Origin: F1-20-MAGs119 sp040401695
Lineage (GTDB): Bacteria; Actinomycetota; Acidimicrobiia; Acidimicrobiales; Ilumatobacteraceae
DNA: 58,631 bases
Assembly (NCBI GenBank): GCA_040401695.1
Contig: JBBANY010000002.1
Location: forward strand, 1 to 58,631
Direction of reading: 5' to 3'
This document shows, in pieces, positions 25,972 to 34,076 of this stretch. The notes beneath the pieces are model-generated. The model was not told the DNA's origin. It worked only from the letters and a program-made list of their open reading frames with translations, and made no database searches. Made by a program: the position numbers and the translations under genes. Position 1 is the stretch's first letter, and every line of letters begins with the position of its first letter.

Positions 25972-26804
25972 GGCATCGCTCCAATTCTGAAGGTGTTTCT
26001 TTCCGCTCCTCGGCGCCGTAGGCGAATAGCCCCGAAGAAGAGGAGTGTCGTCAAGGCCAGGAGAAGGACGGCCAATCCAAGTGCACCCTGGGGATTTCTC
26101 CCTTGTGAGTACGACATGTAGAGCGGCAGCGTGGGCTTGAGCAAAAGCGAGGCGATCGTGAACTCGCCGAGCACCACGGTGATCGTGAGGAAGACAGTGC
26201 CCGATAGTGCGCTGCTGATGTTGGGAACGACTACGCGCAGGAGTGTCGTGGTCAGCGATGCCCCAAGAGAACGGGAGGCTTCGATGAGGGTCTTCAGGTC
26301 AATCGATCTCAATCCTGTATCGAGCGAACGAAATGTGAATGGCATTGCCAGCACGGCGTAGAAGGGAACGAGGCAGTAGTCGCTACGGAGGAACCACGGT
26401 GCAAGATCGCGGAATGCGCCACCTGCGCCCACTACCAAAGCGATCGGTGGCACGACATAGGGAAGGAGCGTTGCGGTTTCGACCATCGAGCGAAGGCGCG
26501 GTGCTTGGACGTTCACCCACAGAGCTGTCGGGAGCATGACGAGGAGAGTGAGGGCGACTGTCAGAACCGAAATCCGCAGGCTCAACCAGAGTGCAGGTCG
26601 AAAGTCCGGATCGCGGAACATATCGACGAGGCCATCGAGTGTCCAGCGATCAAAGAGCGTGTTGCGTCCGAGAAGTGCGACCGGCACTCGTTGGAAAGCG
26701 AATCGAGCCATCGCCAACATGGGGAGGACGAAGAAGATTGCTGCAAGAGTGATGACAACCCATGCCCAGAGAGGTGTCTTGGGTCGATTGGTCAACGTTG
26801 CCAT
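25968..26804 (-). CDS. ABC transporter permease, phosphonate-type importer
   Basis: A 278-aa inner-membrane permease with about six hydrophobic segments and the EAA-like loop LIEASRSLGASLTTTLLRVVVP that docks to the ATPase. It overlaps the preceding permease gene by 13 bp and the ATPase gene by 4 bp. Two separate permeases plus one ATPase and one class-1 (iron/thiamine-like) binding protein is the PhnSTUV layout for 2-aminoethylphosphonate. Confidence 0.9.
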   Translation of the reverse strand: MATLTNRPKTPLWAWVVITLAAIFFVLPMLAMARFAFQRVPVALLGRNTLFDRWTLDGLVDMFRDPDFRPALWLSLRISVLTVALTLLVMLPTALWVNVQAPRLRSMVETATLLPYVVPPIALVVGAGGAFRDLAPWFLRSDYCLVPFYAVLAMPFTFRSLDTGLRSIDLKTLIEASRSLGASLTTTLLRVVVPNISSALSGTVFLTITVVLGEFTIASLLLKPTLPLYMSYSQGRNPQGALGLAVLLLALTTLLFFGAIRLRRRGAERNTFRIGAMP

Positions 26805-27694
26805 TGTTCAGACCTCTTGCGCAGAAGAAGATAAGCGCCCATGACGGCGATCATGATGATGATCATCCACGCCGCCATTGCGTAGCCAAGGTTGTCCTTG
26901 CCCGTAATGGTGTTTCCTTGCAGAAAAAACCGAATCTGGACGGGGATCAAACGTGCGCCACCTGATGACAAGGCATAGGCCGTTGCATATGCGCTGAAGG
27001 CATTGGCGAAGAGCAGCAGGAATCCGCCGAGGAGAGCGGGGGCAAGTATCGGAAGGCCAACGTGTCGCCAGTAGCGCGTGGTGCTCGCACCAAGATTTGC
27101 GGCTGCTTCACGCCACGTAGGTCGAAGACCTTCGAACGCTGGAAGTGTGACGAGAAACATCAACGGAATTTGGAAGTACAGGTAGACGATCGTGATTCCG
27201 GCGAAATTTGAAATCGTGAAACCCGCACCAATGAGGTCTATCCCAAACCAGCTGAGCGCCTTTGTTACGAGACCTTGCGTGCCAAGTGCCGCAAGAAATG
27301 CAAATGCGAGAGGAATGCCGCCGAGATTGGCAGCTACGCCCGCAAAGCTCGAAACGGCCTGTCGTACCCACGTTGGGCGCTCGACTCGCATGACTGCGGC
27401 GGTCAAGAAGGTTCCGCAAATCGCACCGAGCAACGCTGAGAGAAAACTCAGCTTGATGGTGTAGAGAAATGAGTTGAGGTATGAGCCTGTGACGGCTTCT
27501 CGCATCGCGGAAATGTTCGTGTTCCGCGTCGGGCGAACCGCGAGTCTGAACAACGAAACTGCCGGCCAGATGAGAAAGAGCCCGACGAACGCTGCAAACG
27601 GGACGAGTCCTACGATGCCCGACAAAGCGGAACGGGGAGTCCGCCGAAGCGGACTCCCCGACCGAGGAATACCTGAAAGGGGGACAACAGGCAT
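26792..27694 (-). CDS. ABC transporter permease, phosphonate-type importer
   Basis: A permease of up to ~300 aa, with six hydrophobic segments starting at SGIVGLVPFAAFVGLFLIWPAV. The EAA loop reads WREAAANLGASTTRYWRHVGLP. The start is unsure. ATG 27694 lies downstream of the binding-protein stop but has a weak SD, and a strong UUCG hairpin (27633-27660) falls inside its first codons. A TTG near 27620, after the hairpin, would still keep all membrane segments. It overlaps the next permease by 13 bp. Confidence 0.85.
   Translation of the reverse strand: MPVVPLSGIPRSGSPLRRTPRSALSGIVGLVPFAAFVGLFLIWPAVSLFRLAVRPTRNTNISAMREAVTGSYLNSFLYTIKLSFLSALLGAICGTFLTAAVMRVERPTWVRQAVSSFAGVAANLGGIPLAFAFLAALGTQGLVTKALSWFGIDLIGAGFTISNFAGITIVYLYFQIPLMFLVTLPAFEGLRPTWREAAANLGASTTRYWRHVGLPILAPALLGGFLLLFANAFSAYATAYALSSGGARLIPVQIRFFLQGNTITGKDNLGYAMAAWMIIIMIAVMGAYLLLRKRSEQWQR
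27633..27660 (-). other. UUCG-tetraloop hairpin after binding-protein gene
   Basis: On the minus strand CGGGGAGTCCGC pairs perfectly with GCGGACTCCCCG around TTCG, giving a 12-bp stem closed by the very stable C(UUCG)G loop. It starts 54 nt after the binding-protein stop. Such hairpins often protect the binding-protein mRNA or reduce expression downstream. Confidence 0.7.
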
Positions 27695-27714
27695 CTTCGA
27701 TTTCGCCCAGTCGA

Positions 27715-28938
27715 TCAGCCGACGAGCGTCGGCCACTGCTCGGCCAGTACTTCCTTGGCTTTGGCGATCTGATCCTGTGAGGGGAAAGCAACCTTGGCAA
27801 CGAGATCGTCGGCAGGCATGTTCTTCTTCATCGCGTCGGTGACCTTCCCGGTGGCGACGAGTGCTGCGTAACGAGCCGGCACGGCGCCACCCTCGATGTA
27901 GCCGAGCGCACCTTCGTCAGAGACGATGTGATCAATCCACAGTTTCGCTGCGTTCGGGTGCGGGCTGTCCTTGACAACGCCCTGGGCGTAGTAGCCGCCG
28001 TAGACGCCGTCACTTGGAACGTTGATTTCCCAAGTGATGCCGTTCTCGGTAAGGGTCGGCGCGAGACCCGGATAGTTGTAGGTCCAGTCGAGCCAAATCG
28101 GCGTTTCACCTGAGATCACGGTGGCCTCGGTGACATCGGTACCCGCGAGGTTTCCGCTCTGCTTCAACTCGGCGAAGTATTCGATACCGGGAAGGATGTC
28201 GTCGAATGAGCCACCGTTGGCGATCGACGCCGCCATCACTGCAGCGAACGCGGCGCCGGCTTCACGCGGGTCACCATTCAACGAAATTTTGCCCTTGTAC
28301 TTGGGGTCCTTGAGGTCGGCGAAGGACCTCGGTGCACCGTCAGCGACGACCGTCGTGTTGGTTCCAATCGCCATGATGCCGTAGTACGCCGCGACCCACT
28401 TACCGTCCGGGTCCTTCATGTTCGTCGGGATTTCGTCCCAGCTGCAGGGCTTGTATGGCTCCCATAGACCCTTGGTATCGACTTCCTGGGCGATAGCTGG
28501 CGAGACGTCGAGCGCGTCCGGCATGTCGGGCTGGCCCTTCAGCGTTTCGACGGCGGTTAGTTCGTCGGCCGAAGAAGCGTCCGGGTTGGCAACCGGATTC
28601 TTGATCTCCGGGTACTTGTCGCGGTAGGCCGCCAAGATGCCTTTGTAGTTGGCCCAGTTGTCGGGAAGTGCGATCAGGTTGACCTGACCTTCGGACTTTC
28701 CGGCATCGATGATCTCCTGATCAGGGGTACAGGCGTCGGTCGTTGAGGCGTCCTCCGCCATTGTGGTTTCGGTCTCTTCGGCGATCGTCGACGCTGTGTC
28801 GGCAATTGTCGCGGTGTCAACGGTGGTTTCTTCGACATCGGATGAGTCGTCGCCACCGCATGCTACGAAGAGCGATGCGGCGATCAACAACGAACCGACA
28901 AGTCGAAAACGTTTTGGGGTGTGGATTTTTGTTCTCAT
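27715..28938 (-). CDS. ABC substrate-binding lipoprotein, phosphonate-type
   Basis: A 407-aa solute-binding protein of the iron/thiamine/2-aminoethylphosphonate class. ATG 28938 gives a signal peptide (RLVGSLLIAASLFVACG) with a lipobox ending at Cys, then a Thr/Glu/Asp/Ala-rich linker to about residue 68. The binding domain begins CTPDQEIIDAGKSEGQVNLIALP. It is the first gene of the operon with two permeases, ATPase, phnY and phnZ, which makes a phosphonate its most likely ligand (inference from context). The promoter upstream has a PHO-box-like element, so expression probably rises in phosphate starvation. Confidence 0.9.
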   Translation of the reverse strand: MRTKIHTPKRFRLVGSLLIAASLFVACGGDDSSDVEETTVDTATIADTASTIAEETETTMAEDASTTDACTPDQEIIDAGKSEGQVNLIALPDNWANYKGILAAYRDKYPEIKNPVANPDASSADELTAVETLKGQPDMPDALDVSPAIAQEVDTKGLWEPYKPCSWDEIPTNMKDPDGKWVAAYYGIMAIGTNTTVVADGAPRSFADLKDPKYKGKISLNGDPREAGAAFAAVMAASIANGGSFDDILPGIEYFAELKQSGNLAGTDVTEATVISGETPIWLDWTYNYPGLAPTLTENGITWEINVPSDGVYGGYYAQGVVKDSPHPNAAKLWIDHIVSDEGALGYIEGGAVPARYAALVATGKVTDAMKKNMPADDLVAKVAFPSQDQIAKAKEVLAEQWPTLVG

Positions 28939-28961
28939 GGAATTCCGAAAATAGGAAAGCG

Positions 28962-28991
28962 AAGTGAACCACTGGGAGCCGACAAGTGAAT
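28962..28991 (-). promoter_or_regulatory. PHO-box-like direct repeat
   Basis: On the minus strand ATTCACTT (28991-28984) and GTTCACTT (28969-28962) are exactly 22 bp apart, twice the 11-bp unit of actinobacterial PhoP boxes (GTTCACC). A -10 box TATTTT (28953-28948) follows, so the element covers the -35 region of the binding-protein promoter. Confidence 0.55.
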
Positions 28992-29165
28992 CTGGTTCGA
29001 CTGGAGTCGAAATGTTGGGTGCGAATTTGGTGCTCCTGCTTGAAGCCAAAACAGTTCGCCCTCCGGAAGGGTGTTCGTTACGGTGCGTTCACCTTGAATC
29101 ACGGCGCTCTCGCGAATTGTGGGACATCATCAAAGTGTGCAGCACAGTCGTAGAACGGTCGGTTG

Positions 29166-30533
29166 ATGGAACTCACACGTCACGGTGATCACCTCCACGT
29201 ATCGCGACGATCTTTGTTGAAGTTCGCTGACTTTCGTCGGGTGGTCACTGCACAGTTCGTTTCACAAACGGCGGATGCGTTGATGCTGGTGGTTCTCGCA
29301 CGAGCACTCCTGTTCGCCGATTCCGAGGGGCCGACACCGGTTCTCCTCGCACAGGCCGCCATGACCGGCGCCGCGCCGCTCGTTCTTGCGGGGCCGATCG
29401 GTGGATTTGTCGCAGACCGCTGGCCCAGAAGACAGATTCTAGTGTCAGGTCAAGCCCTTCGGGCATGTCTCGCAATCTGTGCGGCGGTGGCAGTTGCGTT
29501 CAGCTCAAAGCCGGCAACGTTTGTCGTCTTCGTCTGTGCGCTTTGCGCGACGCGGATTCTCTTCACTGCGCGCATCGCCTCGGTCCGTCACTTGGTTCGC
29601 CAGCACGAACTCGTCGCGGCTGATTCCTTGATGCTAATCGTCGGCGTCGTCGCGGGGGCGTTAGGCGCGGGGTTGTTCGGCGCATCTCTGGTATTCGGCT
29701 CCGTGGGACAACTCGTGATCGTATCGATCGGTCACTTTGCGGCGGCCTACGGTTTCGATCGAACGAGAGCTTGGTTGGGTGGCGAGGGTGAGACGAAGGC
29801 CATTAGGTGGCGTGCAGTAGCCGCTCAGCTCGCTTGTGGAAAAACTCGCTACGCGCTTGCATCAACAAGTACCCATCGACTGCTCGTCGGTCTCATCGTC
29901 GCAACCGTTGCACTCGACGTAGATGGACGAACGGACGGTTCGGCGTCGGGCTACGCGCTGACACTTGCGATCGCTGGTGTGGCGGCTTTCGCTGGGAGTG
30001 TCACATCTGAATGGGTCAACGAACGCATTCCACGTCGACCGCTGACGGTTGGGTGCTTCGCTAGTTCATTCTGTGCAGTGTCGCCGTTGGCATTTGTCCC
30101 CGGCCCTGCGCCGCGTCTTGTAGTAGTCGGAATTCTTGTCTTTCTCTTCCAAAACTTACGGGTGGCATCGGATGCGACGATCCAGGCCAACGCGGCACCC
30201 GGGTCGTGCGGGCGTGTGTTTGCTGCCTACGACATCGCCTTCAATCTGGCTTACGTTGTCGGCCTCGTTGGTGGTCTAGCGATCGCCTCAAACTTTTCGG
30301 TTGAGGCCGCTCTCGGTGTCGTCGGCCCGTTGTACCTCGTCGGCGCCGTCGCCTTCTCGCTCCTCGAACGCGAGGGATTTCGGCGCGCTCAGGTGCAGCT
30401 TGTGTCAGATTTTGCGCCGAGAAACGATGTTTTCTCGCACGACGCGCCATCCGACGAGCGTAAACGCGTTGAAGACGGTCGCAACAACGATGAATGCGCC
30501 GGCGGTTCCGCGATCCCACGCGAAGTGGCGTAA
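29166..30533 (+). CDS. MFS transporter
   Basis: A ~455-aa major facilitator superfamily protein with about 11-12 hydrophobic segments. The loop GGFVADRWPRRQILVSGQ is the typical motif A between helices 2 and 3. It resembles the enterobactin-exporter-like/MFS_3 group in layout, and the substrate is unknown. ATG 29166 is chosen; a TTG precedes it. The last ~45 residues are hydrophilic and are read through the 3' part of the DUF3054 gene on the other strand, suggesting loss of an earlier stop. It is divergent from the phosphonate operon, so a role in phosphonate or cation export is conceivable but unproven. Confidence 0.85.
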   Translation: MELTRHGDHLHVSRRSLLKFADFRRVVTAQFVSQTADALMLVVLARALLFADSEGPTPVLLAQAAMTGAAPLVLAGPIGGFVADRWPRRQILVSGQALRACLAICAAVAVAFSSKPATFVVFVCALCATRILFTARIASVRHLVRQHELVAADSLMLIVGVVAGALGAGLFGASLVFGSVGQLVIVSIGHFAAAYGFDRTRAWLGGEGETKAIRWRAVAAQLACGKTRYALASTSTHRLLVGLIVATVALDVDGRTDGSASGYALTLAIAGVAAFAGSVTSEWVNERIPRRPLTVGCFASSFCAVSPLAFVPGPAPRLVVVGILVFLFQNLRVASDATIQANAAPGSCGRVFAAYDIAFNLAYVVGLVGGLAIASNFSVEAALGVVGPLYLVGAVAFSLLEREGFRRAQVQLVSDFAPRNDVFSHDAPSDERKRVEDGRNNDECAGGSAIPREVA

Positions 30534-30767
30534 CGGCATTCCAACTGCGACCGTCGAAACCCAGATGGCAACTCCCGTCGACACTGCGACCGGCGTCTTC
30601 CATGCACGCAAACCGATCCAACCGACAATGAGGCCGATCAGAAATGGCGCGACGGTCGAAGCGACACCGGCCGCGTTTTCGTCGGTGTCGTGATTGCGCG
30701 TTCCGATGAACACGAACAGGACGACAAACGCGACATCGACGGTGAAGGGGAGAACTCGGTTCTTCAT
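30405..30767 (-). CDS. DUF3054 membrane protein
   Basis: A 120-aa integral membrane protein with four hydrophobic segments (VDVAFVVLFVFIGT, TVAPFLIGLIVGWIG, GVAIWVSTVAVGMPL, AGAFIVVATVFNAFTLVG). The N-terminal pattern FVFIGTRNHD is the conserved one of the actinobacterial DUF3054 family, whose function is unknown. The gene overlaps the convergent MFS gene by 129 bp. Confidence 0.85.
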   Translation of the reverse strand: MKNRVLPFTVDVAFVVLFVFIGTRNHDTDENAAGVASTVAPFLIGLIVGWIGLRAWKTPVAVSTGVAIWVSTVAVGMPLRHFAWDRGTAGAFIVVATVFNAFTLVGWRVVRENIVSRRKI

Positions 30768-30776
30768 CTGTCATTT

Positions 30777-30824
30777 CCCGGTGTGTAGAGGTTCAAAAAG
30801 CGGGTAGTTACACACCGAGAACCC
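30777..30824 (-). repeat. Dispersed palindromic repeat, copy B
   Basis: On the minus strand GGGTTCTCGGTGTGTAACTA, then CCCGCTTTTTGA and a right end CACACCGGG. It aligns with copy A over its whole length. It lies between the DUF3054 start and the ino1 stop. Confidence 0.72.
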
Positions 30825-30826
30825 TC

Positions 30827-32158
30827 TCAGTTTTCGTAGTACTCGCGGCCGAGGTGGGTGATCTGGTCTTCGCCCATCATCCAGCGCAGCGTGTTCTTCA
30901 ACTTCGTCAGCTGAATGAACAAGTCGTGTTCCGGATAGAGACCCGGAGCAACCTGCGGGCTCTTGTAATAGAAGCTCAGCCACTCTTGGATGCCGCCGAG
31001 TCCGGCGCGCTGCGCAAGGTCTGAGTACAGCACCAAGTCGAGTGCGAGCGGCGCGGCGAGAATCGAGTCGCGGCAGAGGAAGTTGACCTTGATCTGCATC
31101 GGGTAGCCCATCCATCCGAAGATGTCGATGTTGTCCCAACCCTCTTTGTTGTCACCGCGCGGCGGGTAGTAGTTGATCTGAACCTTGTGGAAGACATCGC
31201 CGTAGAGATCGGGATTCTTCGTTGGCTCGAGGATGTCCTCGAGCACTCCGAGCTTCGACTCTTCCTTGGTCTTGAAGTTCTCGGGCGCGTCGAGAACCTC
31301 GCCATCGCGGTTGCCGAGAATGTTCGTGCTGTACCAACCCGAAAGACCGAGCTGACGTGCCTTCACCATCGGCGCGAGAACGGTCTTCATCAGCGTTTGG
31401 CCGGTCTTGAAGTCCTTGCCCGAAATCGGGATGTTGCGCTCGGTGGCGAACTGGCGCAGGCACGGCATGTCGACCGCGAGGTTCGGCGAACCGTTTGCGA
31501 ACGGAACGCCCTCGAGCAACGCGGCGTACGCATAGAGCATGGACGGAGCGATGCGTTCGTCGTTTGCGTCGATGGCCTTTTCGAACGCCTCGATGGTGGC
31601 ATGCACCTCGCACGGCTCGATGTAGACCTCGGTGCTGGCGCACCAGATCATGACGAGGCGACTGACGCCCTTTTGGTCGCGGAAGCGGTTGATGTCCTCG
31701 CGGATGGCGTTCAACATGGCGCGCTTACCGATGTCACCCATTGTGTGCTCGCCTGTCAGGTTGCGGGCGTACTTGCGCTCGAATGCAGCCTTCATCGGAC
31801 GGATGTCGCGCAGAACCTCGGAGATGGCCTCGATATGCTTGCCCTGTTCCAACACGCCGGCGCGCGAGGCGGCAACGTAGGCGTCGTCGGGGAACACGTC
31901 CCATGCGCCCCACACGACGTCCTCGAGCTTGGCGAGCGGCACGAAGTCCTTGATGAGGGGCGAACGGCCGTCGGTGCGCTTGCCGAGACGGATCGTGCCC
32001 ATCTGGGTCATCGAACCGATGGGTAGTCCCTGGCCGCGCTTGGCCAGTTCGACGCCGGCGATGAGCGTGGTGGTGACGGCGCCGAGGCCGATGACGAGAA
32101 CGCCGAGCTTGCCGTCTGCGGGGGCGATGGCTGCGGGCGATGGGGTGGTGGTCGACAT
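30827..32158 (-). CDS. ino1: Inositol-3-phosphate synthase
   Basis: A 443-aa NAD-dependent enzyme converting glucose 6-phosphate to myo-inositol 3-phosphate, the entry to phosphatidylinositol and mycothiol-type products. Seen: the Rossmann start LGVLVIGLGAVTTTLIAG, the conserved NGSPN, SGKDFKTGQTLMKTVLAPM, GWYSTNILGNRDG and the Lys-containing KVNFLCRDSILAAPLALDL. It is longer than the mycobacterial enzyme (about 367 aa). AGGAGG lies upstream of the ATG. It is divergent from folD. Confidence 0.95.
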   Translation of the reverse strand: MSTTTPSPAAIAPADGKLGVLVIGLGAVTTTLIAGVELAKRGQGLPIGSMTQMGTIRLGKRTDGRSPLIKDFVPLAKLEDVVWGAWDVFPDDAYVAASRAGVLEQGKHIEAISEVLRDIRPMKAAFERKYARNLTGEHTMGDIGKRAMLNAIREDINRFRDQKGVSRLVMIWCASTEVYIEPCEVHATIEAFEKAIDANDERIAPSMLYAYAALLEGVPFANGSPNLAVDMPCLRQFATERNIPISGKDFKTGQTLMKTVLAPMVKARQLGLSGWYSTNILGNRDGEVLDAPENFKTKEESKLGVLEDILEPTKNPDLYGDVFHKVQINYYPPRGDNKEGWDNIDIFGWMGYPMQIKVNFLCRDSILAAPLALDLVLYSDLAQRAGLGGIQEWLSFYYKSPQVAPGLYPEHDLFIQLTKLKNTLRWMMGEDQITHLGREYYEN

Positions 32159-32241
32159 GTGACAGGCCTCCTGGGGCTCAGGGTAGACAGGCTAGGGGAA
32201 TGGCTCGGGGCCGCATGGTTCCCGCCCGTATCGTGTCCCGC

Positions 32242-33108
32242 ATGCCCGCCGCCGCCGATCCCCTGATTCTCGACGGCATTGCCCTGCGCGACCTGATGGT
32301 GAAACAAATCGCAGCGCGCATGGCTGCCGCGGGCCACCCGGATGTCTGCCTGGCCACCGTCCTCGTCGGAGACGACGGCCCGAGCCACACCTACGTCCGC
32401 AACAAGCACAAGTTCGCTGCCGCAGCAGGCCTGCAGAGTAAGAACGAAGTTCTCCCCGCGACCGCTTCCCAGACGCAGGTCGAAGATCTTGTTGGTCGGT
32501 TGGCCGCTGACCCGGCTGTGCACGGCATCCTCGTTCAACAGCCGCTGCCCGCGCATCTCGACAACGACGCGGTGCTGCGTCTCCTCCCTGCAGAGAAAGA
32601 TGTCGATGGTTTGACCACGGGCTCACTCGGACGCCTGGTGCGTGGTGAACCCGGCCTCGTGCCGTGCACGCCACTCGGCGTGTTGCGCCTGCTCGAGCAC
32701 TACAAGATTCCCACCGCCGGCCGTCACGCGGTGATCGTCGGTCGTTCGACTCTCGTCGGCACTCCGCTCGCACTTCTGTTGTCGCGCAAGGGAGTCGACG
32801 CAACCGCGACGATCGCGCACAGTCGCACGTCGAACCTTGCCGAACTGTGCAGGTCGGCCGACATCGTCGTTGGCGCGAGTGGTCAGGCACGCATGATCGG
32901 CGCCGAACACTGCAAGCCGGGTGTGACGCTCATCGACGTCGGCATCTCGCGCACCGAATCAGGCATTGTGGGCGACATCGACTTTGACGCGGTGAAGGGC
33001 ATCGCCGGAGCAATCACGCCCATGCCGGGTGGAACCGGGCCGATGACGATCGCATGTCTGCTCGAGAACACCCTCACCGCCGCCACGCTGCAAGGCGTTC
33101 AGCTCTGA
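32242..33108 (+). CDS. folD: Methylenetetrahydrofolate dehydrogenase/cyclohydrolase
   Basis: A 288-aa bifunctional FolD, interconverting 5,10-methylene- and 10-formyl-tetrahydrofolate in one-carbon metabolism. The catalytic YVRNK is at 51-55, with QQPLP, KDVDGLT, PCTPLG, the Rossmann GRSTLVGTP and the end motif PMPGGTGPMTIACLLENT. Only ATG 32242 gives the normal length. TATCGT (32229-32234) seven bases before it acts as a -10 box for a leaderless mRNA. It converges with the CHAD gene with no gap (TGATCA). Confidence 0.96.
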   Translation: MPAAADPLILDGIALRDLMVKQIAARMAAAGHPDVCLATVLVGDDGPSHTYVRNKHKFAAAAGLQSKNEVLPATASQTQVEDLVGRLAADPAVHGILVQQPLPAHLDNDAVLRLLPAEKDVDGLTTGSLGRLVRGEPGLVPCTPLGVLRLLEHYKIPTAGRHAVIVGRSTLVGTPLALLLSRKGVDATATIAHSRTSNLAELCRSADIVVGASGQARMIGAEHCKPGVTLIDVGISRTESGIVGDIDFDAVKGIAGAITPMPGGTGPMTIACLLENTLTAATLQGVQL

Positions 33109-34002
33109 TCAGTCGAGACTTCCGACCAGTTTCTTCAGGGCTTGTTGAGATTCATCGTCGGCGTATGCACGCAATTTTGCCAACGACTTACGGCGAGCAT
33201 GACGCCTCACCTCATCGATGGGGTTGAGAACGATTCCGATGGAGATAACTGTGTCGGGGACGTCGCTGTGTGCAAGACGTCGACCCACCGACCACAACTC
33301 GTTCGAGAACATCACAGCATCTTGGTGCCGGCCGATAACTGATTGTAGTTCAGCAACTGTCTCTACGAATTTTTCCAATTGTCGTGAGTGGAAGTGATCG
33401 CGAGTCATCTCGAGTGAATAGCGCAGCTTCTTCAGGTCCTTGCGCGCTTGATGCAGTACTTCGTCGGGCGCCAAGTCGGACAGTGAGTTCGATACTGCGA
33501 GCACGCGCTTGTTGATCCGTCGAATCGCTTTGCGAACCACATCGTCGGCCTTCGCTGACGTACCGGGCAGCGACGCGAGAGCCCGGAGTGCATCCGCAAA
33601 AGTCTCGGACTCCTCACCCTGTAGGAACTCTCGGATGATTTTGTACTCAGCCAGTCGGTTCTCGTTCACACGCGAGAGAACCGGTCCGAGGTTGACCACG
33701 ACCTCGGGATCCAGACCGAACGTGATGTCCCTCCAGTGCTCGATGAATACGTCGAGGTTGCGAGCGCGTCCCGTGAGATACGACAGGCGCGCCCCGGCGT
33801 GGCGGGCTTCGTTCAATTGTTCGGTTGCGTACGAGTCCCTCGTCAAGACCAGCAGCGATCGAGCAGACCGCACCGCGACACGCAGTTCGTGCAACTTCTC
33901 GGGGCTCGGTTCCGAAACGAATGACCGGCGACGACCCTCGACCAAATCTCCCAAATGAGCGCACAAGCCGCGCAGTTCCTCAATTGTCAGTGGATTCACC
34001 AC
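33109..34002 (-). CDS. CHAD-domain protein
   Basis: A 297-aa helical, Arg/Lys/His-rich protein with the CHAD signatures HELRVAVRSARSLL (near residue 38) and HQARKDLKKLRYSLE (near residue 193). CHAD domains bind inorganic polyphosphate. This one lacks an attached CYTH domain, so it is probably a polyphosphate-granule or binding protein. GTG 34002 lies six bases after TAGGGT (34014-34009), a leaderless arrangement. Confidence 0.9.
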   Translation of the reverse strand: MVNPLTIEELRGLCAHLGDLVEGRRRSFVSEPSPEKLHELRVAVRSARSLLVLTRDSYATEQLNEARHAGARLSYLTGRARNLDVFIEHWRDITFGLDPEVVVNLGPVLSRVNENRLAEYKIIREFLQGEESETFADALRALASLPGTSAKADDVVRKAIRRINKRVLAVSNSLSDLAPDEVLHQARKDLKKLRYSLEMTRDHFHSRQLEKFVETVAELQSVIGRHQDAVMFSNELWSVGRRLAHSDVPDTVISIGIVLNPIDEVRRHARRKSLAKLRAYADDESQQALKKLVGSLD

Positions 34003-34076
34003 GATCCAACCCTAAGCGCCGGAAGTAAACGGGCGTTGAACACTTGGCATGCGAGAAATGTACGTGTTGCGCCGCC

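Noticed and set aside
29054..29093. Second PHO-like box (GTTCGCC/GTTCACC, 33 bp apart) upstream of the MFS gene
   Set aside because: Only the last unit fits the consensus well, and the intermediate units do not keep the 11-bp phase.
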